64,000 nt of DNA from Bifidobacterium vansinderenii (GTDB taxonomy: Bacteria; Actinomycetota; Actinomycetes; Actinomycetales; Bifidobacteriaceae): NCBI RefSeq assembly GCF_002234915.1, contig NZ_NEWD01000028.1:1-64000 (forward strand), written 5' to 3'. A program made the position numbers and the translations under genes. The notes below the pieces were generated by a model, which did not search any database, had not been told where the DNA came from, and saw nothing but the letters and a program-made list of their open reading frames with translations. This document shows positions 10,719-20,088 of this stretch, one piece after another (position 1 is the first letter of the stretch; the number at the start of each line of letters is the position of its first letter).

Positions 10719-13337
10719 CTAGGCGCGCAGCTGTGCACCCAGCGCCGCAGCCTTGTCCACGATCGCCTGACGGATCGCCTCACTGTCGGAGGAATCCAGC
10801 GTCTTGGACGGCGAGCGGAACGTGACGGCGAAGGCGAGGGACTTCGCGTCCTTGCCCACCTGTTCGCCCGTGAACACGTCGAACAGCTCGATGGACTCGA
10901 GGTTCTCGCCGGCGGCCTCGCGGATCGCATCCTCAAGCTCGCGTGCGGTCACCGAAGTCGGCACGGTAAACGCCAGATCCTGATGGACCGGCGGGAACGT
11001 GGCGATCGGCTTGGCCTGCACGGGCTTGTCGTCGAGTGCGGGCAGCAGCGCGGTGAGGTTGAGCTCCATGGCTGCGGAATGCTCCGGGAAGCCCAGCGCC
11101 TCGTTGACGTGCGGGTGGAACTCGCCCACCTCGCCCACCTTGGTGCCGTCGGGCAGGGTCACCTCGGCGTAGCGGCCGGGGTGCCACGATGCCGGCACCT
11201 GATCGGCGGCGGGCTGGTTCAGACGCAGATCGGCGCCAAGACGCTCGGAGATGCGGGTGACGACCTCCACGGCGTCGGACCAGTCCACGTCACGGGAATC
11301 GCCGAGCCAGCCGGCGTCCACGGCCTTGCCGGTGAGGATCGCGGCCGTGTGCAGCGGCTGTTCGGGCAGACCGGCATCAAGCGCGGCGAGCTGCTCATCG
11401 GTCGGCTTCACACCGCCGGGCAGCGCCGGAATGGCGGGGGCGTCCGGGTTCCACAGGAACACGTGACCAGTCTCGAACAGGCTCACGTTCTGCAGGCCGC
11501 GGCGGATGTTGCGCTGCACGGTCATGGCCAGCGTGAGCAGCAGCGAACGACGCAGGAACGGACGGTCACCGGCAAGCGGGTTGGTGATCTCCACGCTGAC
11601 CGGCTTGATGGCCTTGGCGTCCAGAGCGAAGGCCTTGTAGTCGACGTCGCCCACGAACGGGTAGCTCAGCGTCTCCACGAGGCCGTACTGGGCGAGCGTG
11701 TTGGAGATCCAGCGCTGACGCTGCTGTTCGAGCGTCAGACCGGTGCGGCCGGAGGCCGGAACCGGAGGCACGCGCACCGGAATCTCGTCGTAGCCGACAA
11801 GACGGGCCACTTCCTCGACCAGATCGCACGGCTCGGTGAGGTCCGGTCGCCAGGTCGGGGGCTGCACGGAGAACTCGCCGTTGCCGCCGCCACCGACGTG
11901 GCAGCCGATGTCGGTGAGGATGTCGGAGATCGTGTTGGTGTCGAGCTCCAGACCAGAGACGCGCGCCACCTCGCTCACCTTGAAGCGAATGTCGTGCGGG
12001 CGCGTGGTGACGTTGTAGTCCACCGGGGTACGGGAGCCTTCGCCGGCGCCATAGCGGGTGAGCAGCTCGACGGCCATCTCCACGGCTGCGGGCTGCAGCT
12101 GCGTGTCCACACCGCGCTCGAAACGACGGGACGCCTCGGACGGGGTCTTGTGGCGGCGGGCGGAACGGGCGATCGACACCTGATCGAAGTGTGCGGCCTC
12201 GACGAAGATGTCGGTGGTCTCGCTGGTGATCTCGCCGTACAGACCGCCCATCACACCGGCCAGTCCCAGAATGCGGGAGGCGTGCTCGCCGTTGGGCGAA
12301 TCGGTGATCAGCAGGTCCTCGGGGCTCAGATCGTGCGTCTTCTCGTCGAGCGTGGTGAGCTTCTCACCCTCGTTGGCGCGACGCACCACGATCGGGCCTT
12401 CGATCTTGCTCAGATCGTAGGCGTGCAGCGGCTGACCGAGGTCAAGCATCACGTAGTTGGTGACATCCACGGCCAGCGAGATCGAACGCATGCCGGCACG
12501 GATCAGACGACGACGCATCCAGTTGGGGGTGGGGGCGCTCGGGTTGAAGCCACGCACGATACGGCCGTAGTAGCGGTCGCATCCGGCCACGCCATGGATC
12601 GGGTTGTTGTCCTCGACCAGCACCTCCATGTCCTTGACCGGGGCGGAGCCGTCGACGGACTTGGCCTCGTGCGGAGCCTTCTCGCTGAGCTCGATCACCG
12701 GATCGGTGAACACGGCCTTGGTGGAGTGGTGGTATTCGCGGGCCACGCCACGGTAGGAGAACGCATAGCCGCGGTCCGGGGTGATGTTGATCTCAAGCAC
12801 CGGGTTGTTCAGGTGCAGCAGCTCCATGGCGTCGTCACCGGGCTGCAGCGCGTCGTACTCCTGCTTGGAGAAGCCGTATTCGCGCAGCAGGATGATGCCG
12901 TCGTGGCTGTCGCCCAGACCCAGCTCGCGCTCGGACGCACACATGCCGTTGGAAATGTGGCCGTAGGTCTTGCGCGGCTCGATCTTGAAATCGCCGGGCA
13001 GCACGGCGCCGGGCAGCGTAACGACCACCTTTTCGCCGGCGGCCATGTTCGGAGCACCGCAGATGATACCGCGGGGCACCTTGTTGCCGTTCTCGTCGGT
13101 CTCGTTGAACTCGTCACCGACGTCCACATGGCACCAGTTGATGATCTTGCCGTTCTTCTGCGGTTCGGGAGTGGCGTCCACCACGTAGCCGACCACGATC
13201 GGGCCGGTCACCTGGGACTGATGGATCTCCTCCTCCTCGAGACCGACGCGCACCAGATCCTTGGCGAGCTGCTCGTAGGTGAGGCCTTCGGGAATCTCGA
13301 CGTGGTCCTTGAGCCAGTCGATATCGATCATCGGCAT
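10719..13337 (-). CDS. pheT: Phenylalanyl-tRNA synthetase beta subunit
   Basis: 872 aa from the ATG at 13335-13337 (MPMIDIDWLKDHVEI); the frame is open further upstream but overlaps pheS. Domains in order are B1, an EMAP-II-like tRNA-binding domain (about 45-170, with CGAPNM), the B3/B4 editing domain (about 230-400, with MRSISLAVDVTNYVMLDLGQPLHAYD), B5 (about 415-490), the catalytic-like B6/B7 core (about 510-740) and the C-terminal FDX-ACB anticodon-binding domain (from about 780, FPPVHQDLAFTVP). It forms the alpha2-beta2 enzyme with PheS. It starts 7 bp after pheS. Confidence 0.96.
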   Translation of the reverse strand: MPMIDIDWLKDHVEIPEGLTYEQLAKDLVRVGLEEEEIHQSQVTGPIVVGYVVDATPEPQKNGKIINWCHVDVGDEFNETDENGNKVPRGIICGAPNMAAGEKVVVTLPGAVLPGDFKIEPRKTYGHISNGMCASERELGLGDSHDGIILLREYGFSKQEYDALQPGDDAMELLHLNNPVLEINITPDRGYAFSYRGVAREYHHSTKAVFTDPVIELSEKAPHEAKSVDGSAPVKDMEVLVEDNNPIHGVAGCDRYYGRIVRGFNPSAPTPNWMRRRLIRAGMRSISLAVDVTNYVMLDLGQPLHAYDLSKIEGPIVVRRANEGEKLTTLDEKTHDLSPEDLLITDSPNGEHASRILGLAGVMGGLYGEITSETTDIFVEAAHFDQVSIARSARRHKTPSEASRRFERGVDTQLQPAAVEMAVELLTRYGAGEGSRTPVDYNVTTRPHDIRFKVSEVARVSGLELDTNTISDILTDIGCHVGGGGNGEFSVQPPTWRPDLTEPCDLVEEVARLVGYDEIPVRVPPVPASGRTGLTLEQQRQRWISNTLAQYGLVETLSYPFVGDVDYKAFALDAKAIKPVSVEITNPLAGDRPFLRRSLLLTLAMTVQRNIRRGLQNVSLFETGHVFLWNPDAPAIPALPGGVKPTDEQLAALDAGLPEQPLHTAAILTGKAVDAGWLGDSRDVDWSDAVEVVTRISERLGADLRLNQPAADQVPASWHPGRYAEVTLPDGTKVGEVGEFHPHVNEALGFPEHSAAMELNLTALLPALDDKPVQAKPIATFPPVHQDLAFTVPTSVTARELEDAIREAAGENLESIELFDVFTGEQVGKDAKSLAFAVTFRSPSKTLDSSDSEAIRQAIVDKAAALGAQLRA

Positions 13338-13344
13338 TTGAAAA

Positions 13345-14412
13345 TCACTCCCCCATCGCGAACTGTTCGGAGAAACGCACGTCGCCTTCCACGAGGTCGT
13401 GCATGTCGTTGATGTCATGACGCAGCAGCAGCGTGCGCTCGATGCCCACGCCGAACGCGAAGCCCGAGTACACGGTCGGGTCCAGGCCGGCGGACTTGAG
13501 CACGTTCGGGTTCACCATGCCGCATCCACCCCATTCGATCCAGCCGGGGCCGCCCTTCTTATCGGGGAACCACAGATCCAGCTCTGCGCTGGGTTCGGTG
13601 AACGGGAAGTAGCTCGGACGCAGACGGCTCTTGGCCTCGGGACCGAACATGGCCACGGCCAGCTTGTCGAGCACGCCCTTGAGGTCGGCCATGGTCAGGT
13701 GCTTGTCCACGGCAAGCGCCTCGCACTGGTGGAAGACCGGCGTGTGGGTGGCGTCGAGCTCATCGGTGCGGAACACGCGGCCGGTGCATGCGATATACAG
13801 CGGCACACCGCGGGTGATGAGGGCGCGGACCTGATCGGAGGAGGTCTGGGTACGCATCACCATGTTGGATCCCACGAATCCGGCGGCATCCTTGGCCTGA
13901 TTGCCCTTGATGTAGAAGGTGTCCTGCATCTGGCGGGCGGGGTGGTCGGGGCCGAAGTTCAGCGCGTCGAAGTCGTACCATTCGGTCTCCACCTCGGGGC
14001 CGTCGGCAACCTGCCATCCCATGGAGATGAAGAAGTCCTGCACATCCTCCATGAGCTTGGGCAGCGGGTGACGGGCACCAAGCGGATGACGGCGCACCGG
14101 CTGGGTCATGTCCACGGCTTCGGCGGCGAGCTTGGCGGCTTCCTCGGCTGCCTTGACCTCCTGCTCCTTGGTGCCGAAGGCGCGGCCGAAGTCGGCACGC
14201 AGCTTGCCCATCAGCTTGCCCGCGTCCTTCTTCTGGTCCTTCGGCAGGGCGCCGATGGCCTTGCTGGCCTTGGTCATCGCCGAGTCGGCACCGGCGTACT
14301 GGGTCTTGATCGCCTTGAGTTCCTCCATGGTGGAGGCGTTCTTGATCTTCTCGATGCCTTCGGCGACAGCTTCCGTCACCGCTTGGGCATCAAAGGTTGC
14401 AACATCTGCCAC
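13345..14412 (-). CDS. pheS: Phenylalanyl-tRNA synthetase alpha subunit
   Basis: 355 aa. It carries the class-II catalytic core that charges tRNA-Phe. The N-terminal coiled coil (about 15-90) binds tRNA. Motif 2 is in HTPVFHQCEAL, and motif 3 is GFAFGVGIERTLLLRHDINDMHDL. PSYFPFTEPSAELD is the phenylalanine pocket. The ATG at 14410-14412 follows GGAAAGGTG. First gene of pheST. Confidence 0.96.
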   Translation of the reverse strand: MADVATFDAQAVTEAVAEGIEKIKNASTMEELKAIKTQYAGADSAMTKASKAIGALPKDQKKDAGKLMGKLRADFGRAFGTKEQEVKAAEEAAKLAAEAVDMTQPVRRHPLGARHPLPKLMEDVQDFFISMGWQVADGPEVETEWYDFDALNFGPDHPARQMQDTFYIKGNQAKDAAGFVGSNMVMRTQTSSDQVRALITRGVPLYIACTGRVFRTDELDATHTPVFHQCEALAVDKHLTMADLKGVLDKLAVAMFGPEAKSRLRPSYFPFTEPSAELDLWFPDKKGGPGWIEWGGCGMVNPNVLKSAGLDPTVYSGFAFGVGIERTLLLRHDINDMHDLVEGDVRFSEQFAMGE

Positions 14413-14490
14413 AGGGACACCTTTCCGTTGGCAAAATTTCGCTTACACAACAACTGTCCCATGCGCTTTTGCCCGCACGAGACACCAAAT

Positions 14491-15399
14491 TCACATTGTT
14501 CTCATATGACTAGACATAGCCAGCGAGTACAGCAGTACGGCCGCACTGGTCGCCAGGTTCAGCGATTCCGCCTTGCCATATATAGGGATGGAGACGATGC
14601 CGTCGCAGTCCTCGAGAATGGCCTCGTCGAGTCCGCGGGCCTCGTTTCCGAACAGAATCGAACGCAGGGTGTTCGTTTTCCCGGCATCGGCGGCCAGCAG
14701 CTGCGGCAGCGGCACGGGGGTCAGCTCGTCGGTGCCTCGCACGTCGGCGGCCAGCACCTCTCCGTCGTGGTCGCCGTTCCATGCAAGCAGTTCGCTGACC
14801 GATGCGCGCAGCACCGGAATGTGGAACAGCGAACCGGCGGTGGAGCGGATCACCTTGGGGCTGAGCGGATCCACGCAGTCGTCCACGAATACCACCGCCG
14901 ACGCACCGGCGGCGTCGGCGGTGCGGATCACCGTACCGGCATTGCCCGGGTCGCGAACCTGCCAGAAGGCCGCAATGGTCAGCGGCGCGTCGGACCCGGC
15001 GGCGAGCGCTCGCGGATCCGTGCCGGAAAGCCGTCCGATGAGGCCTTCGGACGAGGCCACGGCGGCGATGCCCTGAGCGTCGCCGCTGATCGCGGACATC
15101 ACGCGTTCGGTCACATAGTGCACGTAGATGCGGCTGCGGTCGCCGGATTTGTCGGAGAACACGGTCGACGCGATCTCGGCCGCCCTGGCGCTGGCGGTGT
15201 TGCCGTCCTCGTCGATCTCGATGTAGAGGTCCTGTACGATCTCGGGGCGCAGATCGATCGCCTCGCGAACGGCCTGCGGTGCCTCGATCAGAAATCGGCC
15301 GGTCTTGCGGCGGGCCTTGGATTTGGCGAGTTCGGCCACGCGTCGGATGCGTTCGGCGTTCGGATTATCCAGAATTCCCTTGGTCAATGGCATAGGCAT
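14491..15399 (-). CDS. SpoU/TrmH-family RNA 2'-O-methyltransferase
   Basis: 302 aa from the ATG at 15397-15399 (MPMPLTKG; MPLTKG at 15393 is also possible). Upstream codons in the open frame look like spacer. The N-terminal substrate-binding domain (about 10-110) has RRKTGRFLIEAPQAV. The SPOUT methyltransferase domain shows motif 1 RDPGNAGTVIRTADAAG, motif 2 ILFGNEARGL and motif 3 IPIYGKAESLNLATSAAVLLY, which form the SAM-binding knot. The exact rRNA or tRNA target cannot be told from sequence. It sits 78 bp upstream of pheS and is probably separately transcribed. Confidence 0.9.
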   Translation of the reverse strand: MPMPLTKGILDNPNAERIRRVAELAKSKARRKTGRFLIEAPQAVREAIDLRPEIVQDLYIEIDEDGNTASARAAEIASTVFSDKSGDRSRIYVHYVTERVMSAISGDAQGIAAVASSEGLIGRLSGTDPRALAAGSDAPLTIAAFWQVRDPGNAGTVIRTADAAGASAVVFVDDCVDPLSPKVIRSTAGSLFHIPVLRASVSELLAWNGDHDGEVLAADVRGTDELTPVPLPQLLAADAGKTNTLRSILFGNEARGLDEAILEDCDGIVSIPIYGKAESLNLATSAAVLLYSLAMSSHMRTM

Positions 15400-15588
15400 C
15401 ACTTTAGCCCATCCTCGACCCCCGAGAATCCAGCGAGCATTCAGGTTTCTCCCGGAGAACACGTATGACGTTGCCGGAACCCTCCGAGACATTCGACAGC
15501 GAGCGTCACGGCTGCTCGGGCACCCTGAACCATAGGCACGGACGATCGGTTCCGCGCGCATCCATACCCATGAACCAAGGGATTCATC

Positions 15589-17294
15589 ATGTTCATTGTC
15601 AAGAACGCCTGGCGATCGGTAGTCCGAAACAAGGGGCGCAACATTCTCATCGTGGTGATCGTGGCGATCATCGCGGCGGCCGCCACGATCAGCCTGTCCA
15701 TTCGCGACGCGGCCCAGACCGCGCGCGACGAGGGTCTGGCGAACACCGAGGTGACGGCCACGATCAGCCTTGACCGCGACAAGCTCATCAGCGAGGCGAA
15801 GCAGAACAGCGATTCGTCGTCGGGCTCCGACTCCGACGGCCAGCCCGACTTCGACGCCATGCGTTCGGCGCTTGATCAGAGCTCGCTGAGCCTCGCCGAC
15901 TATCAGAAGTACGCCAAGGCGTCCAGTGTGAACGTCACCACCTACTATTCCGAGGAGACCGGCGTCAGCGCCACCGACGGATTCCAGCCCGTGGAGACGT
16001 CCACGTCGTCGTCGAACTCGTCGGATTCCTCGTTGTCCGACACGTCCTCCAACTCCGGAGACTCCAACGGCGATCAGAACCAGCCCGGCGGTCAGGGAGG
16101 TCAGGGCGGACCCGGCGGATCCATGACGCAGGGCGACTTCACCCTCACCGGCTTCTCGTCCGACAAGGCCATCGCCAACGCCCGCAACGGCTCGTTCACC
16201 ATGGTCGACGGAAAGGTGTTCGGCTATGACTCCAGCAGCGACGGTCAGGCCATCATCTCCAAGTCGCTCGCCGAATTCAACAATCTGAGCGTGGGCGACA
16301 CCATCACCGTGGCCGACCCGTCCGACTCGTCGAAGACGTACACGCTAACCATCGTGGGCATCTACAAGAACTCGTCGAGCGAGAACACCACGGCCTCCGG
16401 ACCGATGGGCGGCACCAGCCAGGACGCGGCCAACGCGATCTACACGTCGGTCTCCACGCTCAAGTCGCTCGGCCTCGACTCCGATTCCACGTCCTCGTCC
16501 GACTCATCCAACTCCACCCAGCTCAACTTCACCTACGTGCTCGGCAGCAAGGACGACTACGAGACCTTCAGCCAGGACGTGAAGAACGCCGGCCTCGACG
16601 ACACGTACACCGTCTCGTCCACCGACGTGGAGCAGTACGAGTCCAGCCTCGTGCCGCTGGACAACCTGGCGAAGTTCGCGCTCACCCTGCTCGTCATCGT
16701 GCTCGCCGTGGGAGCCGTGGTGCTCATCGTGATCAACCTGTTCAATATCCGCGAACGCAAGTACGAGGTGGGCGTGCTCACCGCCATCGGCGTGAAGAAG
16801 GCCAAGGTGGCCGCCCAGTTCGCGATCGAACTGCTGATCGTCACCATGATCGGCATCGCGCTGGGCGTGACCGGCGGTGCCGTGGCCTCGGTGCCCGTGT
16901 CGAACGAACTGCTCGCCCAGCAGATCTCCTCCCAGCAGTCCGAGGCGCAGAGCCAGCAGGAACAGTTCGGACGCAGCGCCGACATGGGCGGCCCCAACGG
17001 CGGCGGGCAGGCCCCGGCTCGAACGGCTCCGGCAGCTCCGATGATTCCGATTCGTCCAACGATTCGTCGAGCAACGGGTCCTCCGCCAACGGCAGCGAGG
17101 GCAATGCCCCCGGACAGCCCGGCGGACTGACACAGGCCACGAACTACATCACCACGGTGAACGCCACGGTGAACTTCAAGGTGGTGGCGCAGATGATCCT
17201 CATCGGACTGGCGCTCACCCTGTTCTCCGCCCTGGTCGGCATCATCTCCGTGATCCGATACGAGCCGCTGCAGATTCTCGCCGACCGGTCCTGA
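15589..17294 (+). pseudogene. MacB/FtsX-like ABC transporter permease, frameshifted near the C-terminus
   Basis: The ATG at 15589 follows AAGGGA. One N-terminal TM helix (about 15-37) is followed by a large extracytoplasmic domain with Ser/Asp-rich stretches (about 60-80, 140-165, 285-310). Two TM helices of the FtsX domain follow (about 360-385 and 405-430). At about 17012-17015 (CCCC) the frame breaks: as read, it runs into an Ala/Pro-rich tail and stops at 17130. Adding one C restores a Ser/Asn-rich linker and a last TM helix (FKVVAQMILIGLALTLFSAL) ending at TGA 17292-17294. Without the shift the protein would have the family's four TM helices. It could be a recent mutation or a base-calling error. 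It is paired with the ATPase at 17358. Confidence 0.8.
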
Positions 17295-17357
17295 CATCGG
17301 CGCGAAGTCAACGGCATCATCAGCAACATCATCACGCGTGAAGCAAAGGAAGCAATC

Positions 17358-18089
17358 ATGACAGACACGACAGAACATCAGGCAACCGCAACGGCCATCG
17401 CCAACAACACGAACGACGACGCGGACCGCTCCCCCATTCTGGCGCTCGACAACGTCTCCTACTCATACGTCAAGGGCGGCAAGAAGGTGATCCACGATCT
17501 GAGCTACGCGTTCGAGGCGGGCAAGGTGTACGCGATCACCGGTCCGTCCGGCGCCGGCAAGACCACCGTGCTCTCGCTGTTGTCGGGACTCACCTCCCCC
17601 ACCGAGGGACGCATCCTGTACCGCGGCCAGGATCTGGCGAAGACCGACCGCTACCGGTTCCGCAGCCACGACATCGGCGTGATCTTCCAGAGCTTCAATC
17701 TGCTGCCGTCGCTGAGCGTGGAGGAGAACATCATCCTGTCCATGGACGCCAGCGGCAAGCAGTTCGACCGGCCCAAGCACGACATCGCGATCGGACTGCT
17801 CGCCAAGGTGAGGCTCGCGCAGGAATATGCGAACGAGCGCATCCTGCACCTGTCCGGCGGCGAACAGCAGCGCGTGGCCATCGCCCGTGCGCTGAGCTAC
17901 GACCCGGACATCATCATCGCCGACGAGCCCACCGGCAACCTCGACATGAGCACGCAGGACGACATCATGGCCATCTTCAAGGATCTGGCCCATGCAGAGG
18001 GCAAGTGCGTGATCATCGTGACGCACAGCCCCGATGTGGCGCAGCAGTCCGACGAGGTGTTCCAGCTCGCCGCGCTGCGCAAGCGCTGA
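17358..18089 (+). CDS. ABC transporter ATP-binding protein (LolD/MacB type)
   Basis: 243 aa. Walker A GPSGAGKTT, Q-loop VIFQSFNLLPSLSV, signature LSGGEQQRVAIARAL, Walker B IIIADEPTGNLD and the switch His in VIIVTHSPDVA are all intact. The ATG follows AAAGGAAG, 63 bp after the restored end of the permease, so the two form an operon. The family powers lipoprotein or antimicrobial-peptide export; the substrate here is unknown. There is a charged 25-residue N-terminal extension. Confidence 0.92.
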   Translation: MTDTTEHQATATAIANNTNDDADRSPILALDNVSYSYVKGGKKVIHDLSYAFEAGKVYAITGPSGAGKTTVLSLLSGLTSPTEGRILYRGQDLAKTDRYRFRSHDIGVIFQSFNLLPSLSVEENIILSMDASGKQFDRPKHDIAIGLLAKVRLAQEYANERILHLSGGEQQRVAIARALSYDPDIIIADEPTGNLDMSTQDDIMAIFKDLAHAEGKCVIIVTHSPDVAQQSDEVFQLAALRKR

Positions 18090-18137
18090 CGGCGCGCGAC
18101 ATCCTGAACGATTCGCCGTAGCGACCATGCAGTCCAA

Positions 18138-18167
18138 GGCCCCGCGACCATTATTTGGCCGCGGGGC
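18138..18167 (+). terminator. Hairpin after the ABC exporter operon
   Basis: GGCCCCGCG / CGCGGGGCC stem with an AT-rich loop, 49 bases past the ATPase stop. There is no clear U-run, so it is a weak call. Confidence 0.45.
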
Positions 18168-18295
18168 CGCACTCGTTCACCAACAGTTCACCCCACGTCC
18201 AGTTTGGCACCGTCACGCGGATAGATTGCACGGCTATGCTGTCCGCAGGTGAATCAGCGAAACACGGCCGGGCGGGCCGAGACAAGGAAGCGGAA

Positions 18296-19162
18296 GTGGG
18301 CGCTTTGATGGACATACGACAGCGGATCAGCAACATCTACACCACGTTGCGCCCCGCGGAGAAGTCCGTGGCGACGTTCATCCACGACCACTACGACGAT
18401 GTGGGCTCTCTGACGGTGGCCCAGCTCGCCGAGGCTGCCGAGGTGAGCCAGCCCACCGTGATCCGGTTCGCCCGCAAGCTTGGATTCAACGGCTACCGCG
18501 AGATGCGATACGTGCTCAACCATCCGATGGAGGATCCCCAGGCGTTCGAACCGCTGGAAGGATACGACCTGCATCCGTGGGACAACATCGACGACGTGCC
18601 GTCACGTGCCGTATCCGGCGCCAAGGCCATGCTCGACGACATGCTGCAGTCCCTGTCCGTCAAGGAATTCCACAAGGCCGTCTCCATGCTCACGCGTGCG
18701 CGCATCATCGACATCTACAGCGTGGAGGATTCCATCACGCCTGCCGAGGACCTGCTCACCAAACTCACGTACCTCGGCCTGCAGTGCCGACTGCACACCG
18801 ATGTCTATCTGCAGCAGATCTCCGCCGGCCATCTCACCGACGCCGATGTGGCCGTGGCGTTCTCCTACTCCGGCAGTTCCGAGGACACGGTCAAGGCACT
18901 GCGATTGGCGCGCAATCAGGGTGCCGGCACGATTGCCGTGACGAATTCGACGGGCACGCCGATCGTCAACTGGGCCGACGTGTGCCTGCGCGCCGGACAC
19001 GGCGAACGCACCATCTACGGCAACGCCATCTTCTCGCGCGTCTCACACACCGCCATTGTCGACATGCTCTACATGGGCGTGATCCTCAGCGACTACACCC
19101 GCTACTCGTCCGCCCTGGACGACTCCGGCCGCTACATCCGAGACAAGGTCTTCCGCGGCTAG
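18296..19162 (+). CDS. RpiR/MurR-family transcriptional regulator
   Basis: 288 aa from a GTG at 18296, 5 bases after AAGGAAG. An ATG at 18308 is the alternative, and the frame open from 18155 has no ribosome site. The N-terminal HTH_6 domain (about 5-80) has LAEAAEVSQPTVIRFARKLGFNGY. The C-terminal SIS sugar-phosphate-binding domain (about 120-260) has VAVAFSYSGSSEDTVKALR. It converges on phnX and faces the aminoethylphosphonate genes, so it is the likely regulator of that operon. A phosphorylated ligand would suit a SIS domain. This link is inferred from position only. Confidence 0.88.
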   Translation: MGALMDIRQRISNIYTTLRPAEKSVATFIHDHYDDVGSLTVAQLAEAAEVSQPTVIRFARKLGFNGYREMRYVLNHPMEDPQAFEPLEGYDLHPWDNIDDVPSRAVSGAKAMLDDMLQSLSVKEFHKAVSMLTRARIIDIYSVEDSITPAEDLLTKLTYLGLQCRLHTDVYLQQISAGHLTDADVAVAFSYSGSSEDTVKALRLARNQGAGTIAVTNSTGTPIVNWADVCLRAGHGERTIYGNAIFSRVSHTAIVDMLYMGVILSDYTRYSSALDDSGRYIRDKVFRG

Positions 19163-19177
19163 CGGTCCGTTCAACGC

Positions 19178-19248
19178 ATTTGGTAGTCCGAACGCGACAT
19201 TGGATGATGCTAGTGAGCGATCACACTGTCGCGTTCGGACTACCAAAT
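19178..19248. repeat. 22-bp inverted repeat between convergent rpiR-type gene and phnX
   Basis: Bases 19178-19199 (starting ATTTGGTAGTCCG) are the exact complement of 19227-19248, around a 27-base loop. It lies between two convergent stops, so it may work as a bidirectional terminator. Its size and perfect ends also resemble the mini-repeats elsewhere in the window. No U-run is present on either side. Confidence 0.7.
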
Positions 19249-19265
19249 CCGGCAATGTCGAAAGA

Positions 19266-20048
19266 TCAGGCGATTTGATCGAGCAGCGTGGGCAGCTCGG
19301 CCATCGTGTTGATCACCGCATCGGCGCCGGCAGCCACGAATGCCTCACGCGCCTTGTCGCGGGCGGCGTCCTTGTCGGAATCGGACAGCGCCTCGAACTC
19401 GGTCTGGCTCATGGCCAGCTGCGAGCTGCCCTCGACCACGCCGACCGTGAACACGCCGGCGTTCTTGCCCTCGCGGATGTCGGACAGGGTATCGCCCACC
19501 TTCGCGGCGGCATGCACGGAGGAGACGCCCAGCTTCTCCAGATTGCGGAAGATCATGTACGGATAGGGACGACCGAAGCCGTTCGTACCGTCCGGGCTGA
19601 TCCAGAAGTCGGGATCGTAACCGTTCTCCTTGGCCTTCGGCACCACAATCTCCATCATCTTGTCCGTGTAACCGGTGGTTGAACCGATCTTCAGACCACG
19701 ATCGCGCAGCGCGGCCACAGCATCCAGCACGCCTGGCTTCGGATCGGCGTAGCCATCCAGAATTGACAGCAGCTTCGGCTCGAAGTGCGCATATACGTCA
19801 TCCACGTCCTTGTCGGTCGGGGCGGCGCCATGCTCGTCCTCCCATGCGCGGGCGATGCGATCCATGTGCAGCATCGTGTTGATATGGTCGTGCTTGAGCA
19901 TGCCCATCGGCTTGCGGGTCTCGTCCATCGTCGGATCGATGCCGAACTCGCGGAACGCCTCCTGGAAGGCACGGACGGGGGCGAAGCAGCCGTAGTCCAC
20001 GGTGGTGCCGGCCCAATCGAAGATGACGGCCTCAAAACGCTTGGTCAT
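19266..20048 (-). CDS. phnX: Phosphonoacetaldehyde hydrolase (phosphonatase)
   Basis: 260 aa, HAD superfamily. It splits phosphonoacetaldehyde into acetaldehyde and phosphate. FDWAGTTVDYG carries the nucleophile Asp. The PhnX-specific cap domain shows MGMLKHDHI, whose Lys forms the Schiff base. ALRDRGLKIGSTTGYT and VGDTLSDIREG are HAD motifs II and IV. The ATG follows AAAGGAAC. It is the last gene of the operon, 40 bp after phnW, and together they convert 2-aminoethylphosphonate to acetaldehyde, alanine and phosphate. Confidence 0.95.
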   Translation of the reverse strand: MTKRFEAVIFDWAGTTVDYGCFAPVRAFQEAFREFGIDPTMDETRKPMGMLKHDHINTMLHMDRIARAWEDEHGAAPTDKDVDDVYAHFEPKLLSILDGYADPKPGVLDAVAALRDRGLKIGSTTGYTDKMMEIVVPKAKENGYDPDFWISPDGTNGFGRPYPYMIFRNLEKLGVSSVHAAAKVGDTLSDIREGKNAGVFTVGVVEGSSQLAMSQTEFEALSDSDKDAARDKAREAFVAAGADAVINTMAELPTLLDQIA

Positions 20049-20088
20049 AGTTGGTTCCTTTGGTTTGTTGGATGAATTTAGAGGGCGG

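Noticed and set aside
15400-15561. Upstream extension of the SpoU methyltransferase
   Set aside because: Arg/Ser-rich translation of a divergent promoter region without family similarity.
17012-17015. C tract in the ABC permease as a phase-variation switch
   Set aside because: Four bases is too short for typical slipped-strand switching; mutation or base-call error is more likely.
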